Assembly (NCBI RefSeq): GCF_900102675.1
Contig: NZ_FMYX01000007.1
Span: 62,001 to 126,000, forward strand
Length of the DNA stretch: 64,000 bases
Origin: Pseudomonas guariconensis
GTDB lineage: Bacteria; Pseudomonadota; Gammaproteobacteria; Pseudomonadales; Pseudomonadaceae
Direction of reading: 5' to 3'
A model generated the notes under the pieces. The model worked only from the letters and a program-made list of their open reading frames with translations. It was not told the DNA's origin and did not search any database. Position 1 is the first letter of the stretch, and each line of letters starts with the position of its first letter. Made by a program: the position numbers and the translations under genes. This document shows positions 25,203-34,581 of the stretch, one piece after another.

Positions 25203-25760
25203 ATGTTCCGTTTCCTGATCTCCACACTCTGCGCACTGATGCTCCTGCCTTCGGCGGCCAATGCCACCGAGCCGAATGCGGCCTACCTGCTGAGCCCTGG
25301 CGATGTAATCCTGGTCTCGGTCTGGCAGGAAGAAAACCTTCGCCAGGAGGTGAAGGTGCTTCCCGATGGCAGCATCACCTTCCCGCTTGCCGGGCGCGTC
25401 GACGTCGCCGGCCTCGATGCCAGCACGGTCGCCCAGAAGATTGCCAAGAAACTCGAGCAGTACCTGCCCGAGCCGAATGTCAGCGTGGTCGTCACCAGCA
25501 TCGCCGGCAACCTCGTTTATGTGCAGGGCAAGGTGCTCAAGCCCGGCCCGGTGCTGATGGAAGGCCCCATGGCGGTGTTGCAGGCCCTGAGCATGTCCGG
25601 TGGCCTGGACAAGTTCGCCGATGAAGGCTCCATCAAAGTGATCCGGCGCAAGGGTGAGAGCCAGCAAGTGCTGCCCGTGCGCTACCGGGACCTGGTTTCC
25701 GGACGTGACATGACCACCAATTTCCAACTGCAGGCCGGCGATACGCTGGTCGTTCCTTGA
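25203..25760 (+). CDS. Polysaccharide export protein (Wza-like, short form)
   Basis: The 185-residue protein has a signal peptide (cleaved near ANA-TEP) without a lipobox cysteine. A Poly_export domain follows (YLLSPGDVILVSVWQEENLRQ, residues ~28-105), then an SLBB-like segment (VYVQGKVLKPGPVLMEGPMAV). It lacks the C-terminal amphipathic helix of full Wza, so the outer-membrane pore is probably supplied by the barrel protein downstream. Its size and order fit export proteins of exosortase-associated EPS loci. GGAGGG precedes ATG 25203. Confidence 0.85.
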   Translation: MFRFLISTLCALMLLPSAANATEPNAAYLLSPGDVILVSVWQEENLRQEVKVLPDGSITFPLAGRVDVAGLDASTVAQKIAKKLEQYLPEPNVSVVVTSIAGNLVYVQGKVLKPGPVLMEGPMAVLQALSMSGGLDKFADEGSIKVIRRKGESQQVLPVRYRDLVSGRDMTTNFQLQAGDTLVVP

Positions 25761-25778
25761 TCCTGCTTTGAGCCTATC

Positions 25779-26894
25779 GTGTCTGTATTGAAAACTTCCC
25801 GGGTCGCCGCGGCGATCCTGATTCTTCCTTGCCCGGCCGTGGTCCAGGCAGCGCTCTGGCACACGTCGGTCGCCGTACCCATGACCGTCGAACATGACAG
25901 CAACCCGTTGCTGCTGACCTCTCAGGAGAAAGCAGTGACCAGCACCTACCTCGATCCGGAAGTCGGCCTGCTGGGCACTTTCGATCGCGATCAGTTCGAC
26001 TTCGGTCTGGGGGCTCATGTGTTGCGCTCATCCGATCGCAACATCCTCGACAACCGCGAGGACCCTCGCGTGCGGCTGGGGTGGCAACGCGATTACGACA
26101 AAGGCCGTTATGGCCTGGTGGGGACCTACGTCGAGAGTTCGACGCTGTCCAGTGCGGTACTCGAAACCGGCGTGGTCACCACCGACGGTACGCAGAAGCT
26201 CTACACCCTGACCGGCAACTGGAGCCGGCAGCTCAGCGAGCGAGGCCTTCTGGAAAACGAGACCTCGTACGACGACGCCAGCTACGACGTGTCCACGCTG
26301 ATCGGCTACAAGGAATACGCCAACCGGTTGAGCTACACCTATGCCTGGACCGAGCGCACCGACCTGTTCACCCGGTTCATCTACCGGCGTTACGAACCGG
26401 ATGATCGCGATGCGGCGATCGCCTCGAACAGCTACACGCCAGTGATCGGCATGACGCACCAGTTCACCGAACGCCTGGAGGGGAGCGTGAACGTCGGCGT
26501 CAACGAAGTCTCCGGTGACGGCGGTGGACGCAAGGGGCAGGGCGGCGTGTCGTTGCGCTATCGGGGCGAGCGCATGGACGCCAACGTCGCCGCCGACCGC
26601 AGTTCGGTGGCCAGCGGTCAGGGTGGGTTTTCCGAGATCGACACGTTGCGCGGCTCCTGGAGCTACCTGGTCGCCGACACCGATCGGGTCGGGTTCGATG
26701 CCAGCTGGCAGGACAGCAAAGGGCAAACGCCCAACAAATTATGGTCGGTTGGCGCCTGGGCCAGTCGAGAGCTCTCGCCATTTTGGGTAGCGCGCCTATC
26801 CTTGGTGTACAGAGAGCGCCAGCAAGACAACCTGCCAGATGCCACCGGCACCATTATCGGACTGAGCTTGACCTATAGATTTCCCGACTACTGA
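25779..26894 (+). CDS. Outer-membrane beta-barrel protein of the EPS locus
   Basis: The 371-residue protein has a signal peptide (cleaved near VVQA-ALW) followed by alternating hydrophobic/polar strands rich in Tyr, Arg and Asp. It ends in an aromatic C-terminal strand (GLSLTYRFPDY), the usual signal for barrel assembly. The segment VEHDSNPLLL and overall strand pattern resemble the outer-membrane barrels found beside Wza-like genes in exosortase-type EPS loci (TIGR03016-like). It lies between the export and chain-length genes and is probably the outer-membrane channel or anchor for the polymer. Confidence 0.72.
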   Translation: MSVLKTSRVAAAILILPCPAVVQAALWHTSVAVPMTVEHDSNPLLLTSQEKAVTSTYLDPEVGLLGTFDRDQFDFGLGAHVLRSSDRNILDNREDPRVRLGWQRDYDKGRYGLVGTYVESSTLSSAVLETGVVTTDGTQKLYTLTGNWSRQLSERGLLENETSYDDASYDVSTLIGYKEYANRLSYTYAWTERTDLFTRFIYRRYEPDDRDAAIASNSYTPVIGMTHQFTERLEGSVNVGVNEVSGDGGGRKGQGGVSLRYRGERMDANVAADRSSVASGQGGFSEIDTLRGSWSYLVADTDRVGFDASWQDSKGQTPNKLWSVGAWASRELSPFWVARLSLVYRERQQDNLPDATGTIIGLSLTYRFPDY

Positions 26895-26915
26895 TTTTTC
26901 AGCGGTGTGGTGACT

Positions 26916-28481
26916 ATGAAATCTGAATACGAGCTGTCGATCAGGGACTACATCTCCATCATCAAGGATCGTGCACTGGTGCTGGCGATTGTCATCGTGG
27001 TGATCCTCGCGGCGACCGTGGCGGTCGCCGTGGCGGTGCCGCCGGTCTACCAGTCGACCGGGACTATCCTGGTGGAGTCCCAGCAGATATCTCCGGATCT
27101 GGTCGCCAACAACAACAACAGCTTTGCCGACGAACGCATCGAGGTGATCCGCCAGCGGGTGATGACCCGCGAAAACCTGCTGCGGATCATCGACAAGTAC
27201 GGGCTGTTTTCCAGCAAGGCCCGCCAGCTCAGTGACGCCGACAAGGTCGAGCTGATGCGCACCGCGATCTTGGTCGAGACCTTGAGTACCTTCATAAAAG
27301 GGCGTGGCGAGGCCACGGTCGCCTTCAATGTGTCCTTCGAACACAAGCAGCCGGAGGTGGCCAGGGAGGTCGCCAACGAGCTGGTGACCTTGTTCCTCAA
27401 CGAGAACATCAAGCAGCGTACCGAGCGCGCCAGTGAGACCACCGAGTTCCTCAGCCAGGAAGCGGACAAGCTGGGCGCCGAACTGCAGAGCCTCGAGAAC
27501 CAGTTGGCCGACTTCAAACAAGCGCATGCCAACGCACTGCCGGAACACCAGACCCTGCGCATGAACATGCTGTCGCGCTCGGAGATGGAGTTCAGGGAAA
27601 TCGATCGTGACTACAAGGCCGCCCAAGAGGAGTTGCGCTACCTGGACTTGGAACTGGCCGGGGCCAAGGCCGGCGTGCCTAGCACACTCGATGGCGGCAG
27701 GCCTCGTACGGCGGAGCCGCCGCAGGATCTGGCCAGCCTGCAGGCCGAGTACACCCAGTTGCTCTCCCGCTACAAGGAAGCGCACCCCGACGTACGTGCG
27801 GTCAAGCGCAAGATCGACGCCTTGAAAGCCGGCGGCGGCGCCGGTGGCATTGGCGTCGAGGGTAACCTGGACGTGGCCAAGGTACGCACCCGCATGGCCG
27901 CGGCGCAGGAGCGCGTTGCCTCGCTGGCCCAGCAAAAGCGCGACATGTCGCAGAAGATCAACGCCTACGAGGCCGAGATCCTCGAGGCACCCCAGGTCGA
28001 GCGTGGCCTGGTCAACCTGATGCGCGACCACGACAACGCCCGCAAGAAGTACGAAGAGATTCGTGCCAAGCAAATGGCGGCGAAGATTTCCGAAAGCCTG
28101 GAGCAGGAGAACAAGGCCGAGCGCTTCGTGCTCCTGGAGCCGCCGATGTTGCCGGAAAAACCGGTGAAGCCTAATCGCAAGAAGATCGTCGCGCTGGGCT
28201 TCGTCCTGGCCCCGGCCGGCGGTGGCGCACTGGTGATGGTGCTGGAAATGCTCAACCAGCGCGTGCGCGGTGTGGGGGCCCTGGAAAGCATCGTGGGCAA
28301 GCGGGTCCTGGTCAGCATTCCGCATATCCCGACCCAGGCCGAGCTTGCGCAGCGGCGGCGTTGGCGCGTGTGGCTGGTGGTCTCGATCCTGGCACTGGCG
28401 GTGCTAGGGGTGGTGTTGCTGCACTTCTTCTATATGCCGTTTGACCTCTTGCTGATGAAGGCCATGAGTCGGTTCGGATAG
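26916..28481 (+). CDS. Wzc-like polysaccharide chain-length determinant
   Basis: The 521-residue inner-membrane protein has an N-terminal Wzz domain starting YELSIRDYISIIKDRALVLA with the first membrane helix at ~residues 24-46. A long periplasmic coiled coil follows (~residues 160-400), and a C-terminal helix pair includes the second membrane segment (VWLVVSILALAVLGVVLL). There is no kinase domain; the autokinase is the next gene, 11 bases downstream. ATG 26916 is preferred to GTG 26907. It controls polymer length and bridges inner- and outer-membrane export parts. Confidence 0.88.
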   Translation: MKSEYELSIRDYISIIKDRALVLAIVIVVILAATVAVAVAVPPVYQSTGTILVESQQISPDLVANNNNSFADERIEVIRQRVMTRENLLRIIDKYGLFSSKARQLSDADKVELMRTAILVETLSTFIKGRGEATVAFNVSFEHKQPEVAREVANELVTLFLNENIKQRTERASETTEFLSQEADKLGAELQSLENQLADFKQAHANALPEHQTLRMNMLSRSEMEFREIDRDYKAAQEELRYLDLELAGAKAGVPSTLDGGRPRTAEPPQDLASLQAEYTQLLSRYKEAHPDVRAVKRKIDALKAGGGAGGIGVEGNLDVAKVRTRMAAAQERVASLAQQKRDMSQKINAYEAEILEAPQVERGLVNLMRDHDNARKKYEEIRAKQMAAKISESLEQENKAERFVLLEPPMLPEKPVKPNRKKIVALGFVLAPAGGGALVMVLEMLNQRVRGVGALESIVGKRVLVSIPHIPTQAELAQRRRWRVWLVVSILALAVLGVVLLHFFYMPFDLLLMKAMSRFG

Positions 28482-28492
28482 GGACAGCTGCG

Positions 28493-29284
28493 ATGAACAA
28501 GATCACGCCGATAGACGAAACGAAAAAGACCGGCGCATCAGCGCCTTCCTCCATCGTGCCGGTCAAGCATCCGGAAGTGCCAGGCCTGTTCGACTATGTG
28601 CGCACCAAGGTCGTGCCCTTGCGCCCGGACCATCTGGAGCGTCACCGCATCGTGGCCTACAAGAAGAACTCGGCGATCAGCTCGGCCTTCGACCTGCTGC
28701 GCACCCAGGTGCTGCAAGCCATGGAGGAGAACGGCTGGCGCACGCTGGCCATCACCTCGCCGACGCCTGAGGCGGGCAAGACGGTGCTGGCGATCAACCT
28801 GGCGATGAGTATCGCCCACCACACCACCAAGACTGCGTTGCTGGTGGACTTCGACCTGCGCAGGCCACGGGTCGGCGCCTGCCTGGGGTTGCCGATGGAG
28901 AAGTCACTCAACGACTACCTGGCCAACGAAGCTGAGTTGTGCGATGCCATGGTCAACCCGACCTTGCCACGCTTCGTGGTGTTGCCGACCCGCGAGCCCA
29001 TTCCGCTGTCGACCGAATTGCTGTCCTCGCCGCTGGTGAGCAACCTGATCCACGAGTTGCGCGAGCGTTACGAGTCGCGCATCACCATCTTCGACCTGCC
29101 GCCGCTGCTGAGCTCCGATGACGCCATCACCCTGCTGCCGAAATTCGATTGCGTGTTGCTGGTGGTGGCCAATGGCATGAACAGCAAGAAGGACATCGAG
29201 GACAGCCTGTATCACCTGGGTACCAGTAACCTGATCGGGACGGTGCTGAACAAGGCCGAGGAACAGCCGCGCACCTACTACTGA
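28493..29284 (+). CDS. CpsD/CapB-type tyrosine autokinase of the EPS locus
   Basis: The 263-residue cytoplasmic ATPase shows Walker A TSPTPEAGKTVLA (~residues 88-100), Walker A' LLVDFDLRRPR and Walker B ITIFDLPPLL, the set of bacterial tyrosine kinases. The C-terminal tail is short and has only two tyrosines (RTYY at the very end), where most such kinases have a longer cluster. It pairs with the Wzc-like protein upstream; phosphorylation cycles of the tail normally drive polymerisation and export. Confidence 0.87.
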   Translation: MNKITPIDETKKTGASAPSSIVPVKHPEVPGLFDYVRTKVVPLRPDHLERHRIVAYKKNSAISSAFDLLRTQVLQAMEENGWRTLAITSPTPEAGKTVLAINLAMSIAHHTTKTALLVDFDLRRPRVGACLGLPMEKSLNDYLANEAELCDAMVNPTLPRFVVLPTREPIPLSTELLSSPLVSNLIHELRERYESRITIFDLPPLLSSDDAITLLPKFDCVLLVVANGMNSKKDIEDSLYHLGTSNLIGTVLNKAEEQPRTYY

Positions 29285-29313
29285 ACTGCTGGCCACTGGG
29301 CAAGGGCTGCCGA

Positions 29314-30285
29314 TCAGTTCGGGGAGTACCAAGGGTACTTTTGCTCCCAATGCCAGGCATGCGAGACGATCTGCTCCAGCGCCGCGAAGGCCGGTCGCCA
29401 GCCCAGCACGGTCCTGGCCCGGCTGGCATCTGCCACCAGGCGGGGCGGGTCGCCGGCGCGGCGGGGGGCGTCGCTGGTGGCGATCTTGCGCCCGGTCACG
29501 CCGCAGGCGGTGTCGATCACTTCCTGCACCGAGAAGCCCAGCCCGTTGCCCAGGTTGAATGCCGTGCTCGCACCACCGGCGAGCAGGTAGTCCACCGCCA
29601 GTGAATGCGCCGCAGCCAGGTCTGCCACATGAATGTAGTCGCGGATACAGGTGCCATCCGGCGTGTCGTAGTCCCGGCCGTACACCGTGATCGTCTCACG
29701 CCGTCCGGAGGCCGCCTGCAGAATCAACGGCAGTAGGTGGGTCTCAGGCTCATGGCATTCACCCAGTTCGCCCTCCGGGTCCGCGCCCGCGGCGTTGAAG
29801 TAGCGCAGGCACACTGAGCGCAAGCCATAGGCGCGGTCGAAATCCTCGAGGATCTGCTCGACCATCCACTTGCTGCGTCCATAAGGATTGATCGGCTGCT
29901 TGGGATGCGCTTCGTCGATGGGCACATGCTGCGGGTCGCCGTAGACGGCGGCGGTCGAGGAGAAGATCAGGTGACGGACATTGGCGCGCACCATCGCCTG
30001 CAACAGGGTCAGGGTCGCGACGACATTGTTCTGGTAGTACTTGGAGGGTTCGACCACCGACTCGCCCACCTGGATGAACGAGGCGAAATGAAACACCGCG
30101 CTGAATCGATGCTGGGCGAACAAGGCATCCAAAGCATGGGCGTCGGCGATGTCCAGCCTGACCCAGTTCGGACGCGGCCCGCAGGCGCAATTGTCCGCCA
30201 CGATGACGTCGTGCCCTGCGCAACGCAGGTGTTTGACCATGTGCGAGCCTATGTAGCCCGCGCCGCCGACAACCAAGAACTTCAT
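29314..30285 (-). CDS. galE: UDP-glucose 4-epimerase
   Basis: GalE interconverts UDP-glucose and UDP-galactose (or the N-acetyl forms), supplying a sugar for the polymer. The 323-residue short-chain dehydrogenase-type enzyme has the NAD site GGAGYIG (residues 7-13), SSTAAVYG and the catalytic NPYGRSKWMVE (YxxxK). CAGGAGG precedes the start. It reads opposite to the export genes and is the last gene of a minus-strand block wzy-hydrolase-galE. Confidence 0.93.
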   Translation of the reverse strand: MKFLVVGGAGYIGSHMVKHLRCAGHDVIVADNCACGPRPNWVRLDIADAHALDALFAQHRFSAVFHFASFIQVGESVVEPSKYYQNNVVATLTLLQAMVRANVRHLIFSSTAAVYGDPQHVPIDEAHPKQPINPYGRSKWMVEQILEDFDRAYGLRSVCLRYFNAAGADPEGELGECHEPETHLLPLILQAASGRRETITVYGRDYDTPDGTCIRDYIHVADLAAAHSLAVDYLLAGGASTAFNLGNGLGFSVQEVIDTACGVTGRKIATSDAPRRAGDPPRLVADASRARTVLGWRPAFAALEQIVSHAWHWEQKYPWYSPN

Positions 30286-30421
30286 CCAAGCCTCCTGGAA
30301 TCTGTTTGATGTGCAAGCGCGCTCCGGAGGGGCCGGGCGGTCATCCTTAGCAAGCGGATCAGGTGGTCAGCGGGTTGGCCATCTGCATGGGCACGCCCCT
30401 GGTTTCTTGGAGCCTAGATGC

Positions 30422-33049
30422 CTATTTCAAGAACAGCCAATTCGTCATCTGCCTGCCGTCGAAATGGATCAGATAGCGCCCGTCCTGATAGCTGACGGGG
30501 TATTCCTGAAGCTGTCCCTGGGCGTTTCGACTGAACAGTTTCAAGCCGTCGACGGCCTGGATCGACAAGGTGCCGTCCAGCGGCTCGACACGAAACGGGG
30601 TCCGCTTGTTCGGCTGGGGCTCGGCCCGGGTGCCCAGGGAGATCAACAGGTTTCGCGACTGTTTCAGCGGTTTGCCGTCCAGGCTCTGCACCGCCACGCT
30701 CGCGCTGGCGGTCTTGAGCTTAAGCTGGATGTCACCGAGCGCGAGCGTCTTGCCGCCGAGCCAGCCGATGGCCGCTTGGGTCAGCGGTGTGTCGATGGTG
30801 TAGAGCCCTTGTTGCCAGTTGCGTCTGAGCTCGCCGGTGTCGCTGCGGGCCTCGCTGGCGTTGGCCGGCAGCAGGGACTGGTTGGGATCCTGGATAACCT
30901 TGGCGCCGGTGGGCAGTGCGCTCGCCTGCAGCCACGGCAGCGCCGGTGTCTTTGGCATGGCAATCTGCAATTTGCCTTTTTCCATGGCTGTGCGCAGCAG
31001 CACCGAATCGGCTGGCGAGATGGACTGGTTGAACAAGGTGTCCGAGGTGGGGGCGAAGACGTAGCTTTGGTCGGCTTCGCGTACATCGCCGCGGCGATAG
31101 ACCAGGGCAGCGGCCGGGAGTGTGGCCAGCTGGCTGGGGTCGTTGTAGGCGTGCCAGTTGCTCGCCGAACGATCCTGCTCGCGGAACGGCTCCTGGCTGT
31201 AGGCGTAGTGCATCAAGGCGTCCCAGCCCTGATAGCGGGCCGTGGCGGCGACATACAGCGCCAGTGTGTAGCGATCGGCCACAGGCTGGGTGTCGCTTTG
31301 CCATTCGTTGTTCCACTCGGTCACGCTCAACGGCCGGCCCACGACCTGGGCCGCGGCGAGCCAGTTGACCAGGTTGTCGCTGGTCAGCGGGTTCTTTTCC
31401 AGCTGGCCTGCGCCGCCATAGCTGTGGACGTCGATCAGGTCGCCACTGGTCAAGGCCGGCAAGGCGCTCAGGCCATTGCGTCCCCAGGTGCTGGTGGTGA
31501 CGATCGGCACCTTCACGCCCAAAGTACGCAGGTGATCGATCATCTGCTGGTCGAAGCGTTGCTCCAGGTCGTTGAGGAACAGCTTGGATGGGCCATGTTC
31601 CCAGGCGCGCCAGGTCTGCTGCTTCGCGAGCCCATGTTGCTTGGCGAAGGCTTCGGCCAATTCCATGTAGCGCTTGATGTGCTGGGTGGGTGTCTTGTCT
31701 GGAAGCAGGGCATTGCCGTAATGCCCGGTGAGGTCGTTTTCATTGGTGATCAGTACGGCGGCGATGGCCGGGTCATCCTTGTAGGCAAGGCCGGTGTAGG
31801 CGTTGACGTGCCCCAGGTACTGCTCGGCGAAGCGCTTCATCGTCTGGGCGATGGTGTCGTTGACATAGTTGTAGCCCTTGAGGTCGGCGATGGGCTGTTT
31901 GTCGCGGTCGGTCAGGCCTTCGCGCTTGGGTAATTCATCGAAGCCGCGGATCTTGTCCCTGGCCATCAGGGCGCGCTGGACGTGCAGGTCCAGCCACACG
32001 TAGATCCCTTCGTCCTTGAGGCATTTGATCCACCAGTCGATCTTTTGCAAAGACTCAGGGCTCAGGTTCTGGGTGTCCCGCACTTGGTCGTGCCGGCCGA
32101 AGATGCTCGGTGTCACCCAATACGAATCGTGGTGATGCAGGCGCACGAGGTTGAATCCCAGGGCCGACAGGCGCTTGGCCTGGGCACGGATTTCGTCGTC
32201 CGTGGTGTTGAACAGGGCATAGGCCGAGACGTTGGTGCCCCAGAAGCGCACCGGGGTGCCATCGGCGAATTGCAACCGATCGCCCACTGCCTTGACGAAG
32301 CCACGCTTGCCGGCCGGTTTTTCTCCAGCGTTGAGGAACGACAGGTCCACCGGCGAGGTGCGCCAGTCGGTCTGGTCCAGCGGCCAGCGGCTGGTGTCGC
32401 CCAGGCCGAAGCGCTCATCGGAGGTCTGGGCCAGCTCGATGCCCTGCGAGACCGTGAGCACGCCTTTGATCTGCTGGGTGCCGGGAACGATCTGGTCTTT
32501 GTAGAAGAACGCCCGTACTTCGGCGTCGTCGATGGGCTCGATGTACACGCTCGTCAGGGGCGGATCGAAGCGCATCTCGATGTACGGCCCTTTGGCGCGG
32601 TCGCCCCAGGTCCAGCCTCGATTGCCCGGCAGCAGGCTTGGCTTGCCCATTTCAGTGAACAGGGCGCGGTCGAACTGGAACGAGATGCCGCCGCCCATCA
32701 CATTGGTTTTGCGGCTGTGGGCCTGCAAGTCGAAAGCCCAGGTCAGGCTCTGCTGCGTGGTCTTGGCGATCTGGGCCTTGAGGTCGAACCCCAGTGTGGA
32801 GTTCCTGGCCTGCAGACTGTAGGTGAAGGGGGCCTCTACCTTGAAGGCGCCGCTGTCGAAGTTCGCCCATTTCCAGTCGGCAGCGAAGAACTTGAACTTG
32901 GCCTGCATCGCCAGGTTACCGCCACGGGTCAATTGTGGCAGGCCCTGGCTTTCGTCGATACTGGCGACCCAGTCCTCGGCGTGAGTGACGGGGGGCAATG
33001 CCAGCAGCAGGGTGAGCAGCAGGGATGAAACCAGGCAGCGTCGTGTCAT
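30422..33049 (-). CDS. Secreted glycoside hydrolase, clan GH-A (GH5/GH42-like)
   Basis: The 875-residue protein has a signal peptide (MTRRCLVSSLLLTLLLALPP, then VTHAE) and a beta-rich N-terminal part. A TIM-barrel region follows with FWGTNVSAYALF, GFNLVRLHHHD, the acid/base Glu437 in ITNENDLTG and the nucleophile Glu578 in LSVTEWNNEW, as in clan GH-A. The C-terminus is again beta-rich. In EPS loci such enzymes (for example PslG, a GH39) trim or release the nascent polymer in the periplasm, which is the likely job here. It starts 5 bases after the wzy stop. An in-frame extension to 33937 lies wholly inside wzy and is rejected. Confidence 0.82.
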   Translation of the reverse strand: MTRRCLVSSLLLTLLLALPPVTHAEDWVASIDESQGLPQLTRGGNLAMQAKFKFFAADWKWANFDSGAFKVEAPFTYSLQARNSTLGFDLKAQIAKTTQQSLTWAFDLQAHSRKTNVMGGGISFQFDRALFTEMGKPSLLPGNRGWTWGDRAKGPYIEMRFDPPLTSVYIEPIDDAEVRAFFYKDQIVPGTQQIKGVLTVSQGIELAQTSDERFGLGDTSRWPLDQTDWRTSPVDLSFLNAGEKPAGKRGFVKAVGDRLQFADGTPVRFWGTNVSAYALFNTTDDEIRAQAKRLSALGFNLVRLHHHDSYWVTPSIFGRHDQVRDTQNLSPESLQKIDWWIKCLKDEGIYVWLDLHVQRALMARDKIRGFDELPKREGLTDRDKQPIADLKGYNYVNDTIAQTMKRFAEQYLGHVNAYTGLAYKDDPAIAAVLITNENDLTGHYGNALLPDKTPTQHIKRYMELAEAFAKQHGLAKQQTWRAWEHGPSKLFLNDLEQRFDQQMIDHLRTLGVKVPIVTTSTWGRNGLSALPALTSGDLIDVHSYGGAGQLEKNPLTSDNLVNWLAAAQVVGRPLSVTEWNNEWQSDTQPVADRYTLALYVAATARYQGWDALMHYAYSQEPFREQDRSASNWHAYNDPSQLATLPAAALVYRRGDVREADQSYVFAPTSDTLFNQSISPADSVLLRTAMEKGKLQIAMPKTPALPWLQASALPTGAKVIQDPNQSLLPANASEARSDTGELRRNWQQGLYTIDTPLTQAAIGWLGGKTLALGDIQLKLKTASASVAVQSLDGKPLKQSRNLLISLGTRAEPQPNKRTPFRVEPLDGTLSIQAVDGLKLFSRNAQGQLQEYPVSYQDGRYLIHFDGRQMTNWLFLK

Positions 33050-33054
33050 GCGGG

Positions 33055-34581
33055 TCACCGGGCGGGCAGGCCGACACCAACGATGCCGGCAGCGTGGGCG
33101 AGTTTGAACCGGCGCACCATCTGCACATAGGCAACGGCTACACCGGCGAGGGACCAGTACACCACGGGGATGAACGTGATGCTGCTGACGGTGAAGATCG
33201 TGATCAGGATGCCAAGCAGGGTGGCTAGCAAACTGCGCCCGAGTCGGCACAGGTGCTCGTCCTTGTCGGCAAACGTACGCAGTGTCTTGCGCAGGCTCAG
33301 CAGCGCGGAGGCGAAGAAGGCGACGAACAGGGCCAGGCCGACCACGCCAAAGCGCAGGGCCAAGTTCAGGTAGGTATTGACGATGTCGATGATGCCTTGG
33401 CCCTGGACCATCGACTGCATTTCCGGCGTCTTGCGAAAATCGAACGAGCCGAACCACAGGTTGCGCTCGATGACGATCAGTGAGTTGTCCAGCAGCCGCT
33501 CCCGATAGGTGATGTTGTCTTTTTCCAGCGTGCCGATGTACGGCAGCATGTCGATCACCTTCTCGCCCCCCGGCACCACGGCCAGCAACGGCAAGCAAAG
33601 CAGGCCGGCGACCGCCAGCATTCCCAGGCGCTTGACCGCGCCACGCCCGGTGGCGATGAACACCACGATGATCACGCCCGTGCCGACCCAGGGCCCGCGC
33701 GACAACGGCACGAACAGTCCGGCTGCCAGTAGCAGGGCGCCCAGGGTGCGTTGCAGTGTGCTGCGTACATAGCCTTGGACGAACAGGTACAAGCCGATGC
33801 CGACCATCATCAGGTAGCCCAGAACGATCGCCTGGCCTGTGGTGGCGCTGGCGCGCAGCGCACCGCCCCGGCTCAGGTAGCTGGTCATGTCCATGTGGAT
33901 GCCCAGCACGTAGGTCAAGGCGTTGTACAACAGCCAATGGCGCGCCGACTCGAAGGTTCCGATCAGTGCTAGCAACATCGTGGCGATCACGAAGCTGAAC
34001 AAGGCGTCCTTGAAATGGCTGAGTTCCTTGAGTGCCCGGCTGGCCACGTAGTACGGCAGGAAGATATCCAGGAACAGGTACAACGTCTGGCGCAACGTGT
34101 CGGTCAGGCTGGTCTCGCGCAGGTAGAGCAGGTTCATCAGTACCAGGCTGGCGAGCAGGAAGCGGTCAGGCCAGGTGCGCCCGAACGGCAAGGTGTCCGA
34201 CTCTTGGCGCAGGGCCAGGGCCGCGGGCAGCAGTACGCTCAGGCTGAGCAGGCGGATATGGTCCAGGTCGACCAGGTAGTTGATCACGCCAAAGCCAGGC
34301 ACCGGTATCGCCGCCGCCGGCATCAGGAACAGCAGCATGAGGAACAGCGCCATCGGGTTGTGCTCGCGCCGTCCGGCAACCAGCAGCACCAGGACGGCAA
34401 TGACGGCATACACCCAGAAGTTGCCGGACACGAACACCAGCAAGGTGAGCGCGAACCAGAGGTTGCGCCGACGCTTGAAGTCGGCTGAACGGATCAGGTC
34501 CAGCGCCGGCCGTCGTGCCATGGTGAACACCACGGTGGCCAGGAACAGGATGACGATCAATGCGCGAAGGTGTTCTGGCAT
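33055..34581 (-). CDS. Wzy-type polysaccharide polymerase / O-antigen ligase family
   Basis: The 508-residue inner-membrane protein has about twelve hydrophobic helices and a periplasmic loop before a Wzy_C-like core with FVPLSRGPWVGTGVIIVVF. This contains the SRG-W pattern typical of O-antigen ligases/polymerases. The following segment is YIGTLEKDNITYRERLLDNS. It should polymerise lipid-linked repeat units in the periplasm. The start at 34581 (MPEHLRALIVI) has no strong ribosome site, so the exact start is uncertain. It is divergent from the flippase gene at 34679. Confidence 0.82.
   Translation of the reverse strand: MPEHLRALIVILFLATVVFTMARRPALDLIRSADFKRRRNLWFALTLLVFVSGNFWVYAVIAVLVLLVAGRREHNPMALFLMLLFLMPAAAIPVPGFGVINYLVDLDHIRLLSLSVLLPAALALRQESDTLPFGRTWPDRFLLASLVLMNLLYLRETSLTDTLRQTLYLFLDIFLPYYVASRALKELSHFKDALFSFVIATMLLALIGTFESARHWLLYNALTYVLGIHMDMTSYLSRGGALRASATTGQAIVLGYLMMVGIGLYLFVQGYVRSTLQRTLGALLLAAGLFVPLSRGPWVGTGVIIVVFIATGRGAVKRLGMLAVAGLLCLPLLAVVPGGEKVIDMLPYIGTLEKDNITYRERLLDNSLIVIERNLWFGSFDFRKTPEMQSMVQGQGIIDIVNTYLNLALRFGVVGLALFVAFFASALLSLRKTLRTFADKDEHLCRLGRSLLATLLGILITIFTVSSITFIPVVYWSLAGVAVAYVQMVRRFKLAHAAGIVGVGLPAR

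Noticed and set aside
26796..28325. 509-residue minus-strand frame opposite the Wzc-like gene
   Set aside because: Antisense to a well-supported chain-length determinant; composition is that of a shadow frame.
33050..33937. In-frame N-terminal extension of the glycoside hydrolase to 1171 residues
   Set aside because: It lies wholly inside the wzy gene in another frame, has Arg/His-rich composition, and the real start at 33049 opens with a clear signal peptide.
33055..34581. Possibility that this membrane protein is an exosortase
   Set aside because: It has the O-antigen ligase/polymerase layout with SRGPW and a large periplasmic loop; no exosortase Cys-Arg-His pattern was seen.
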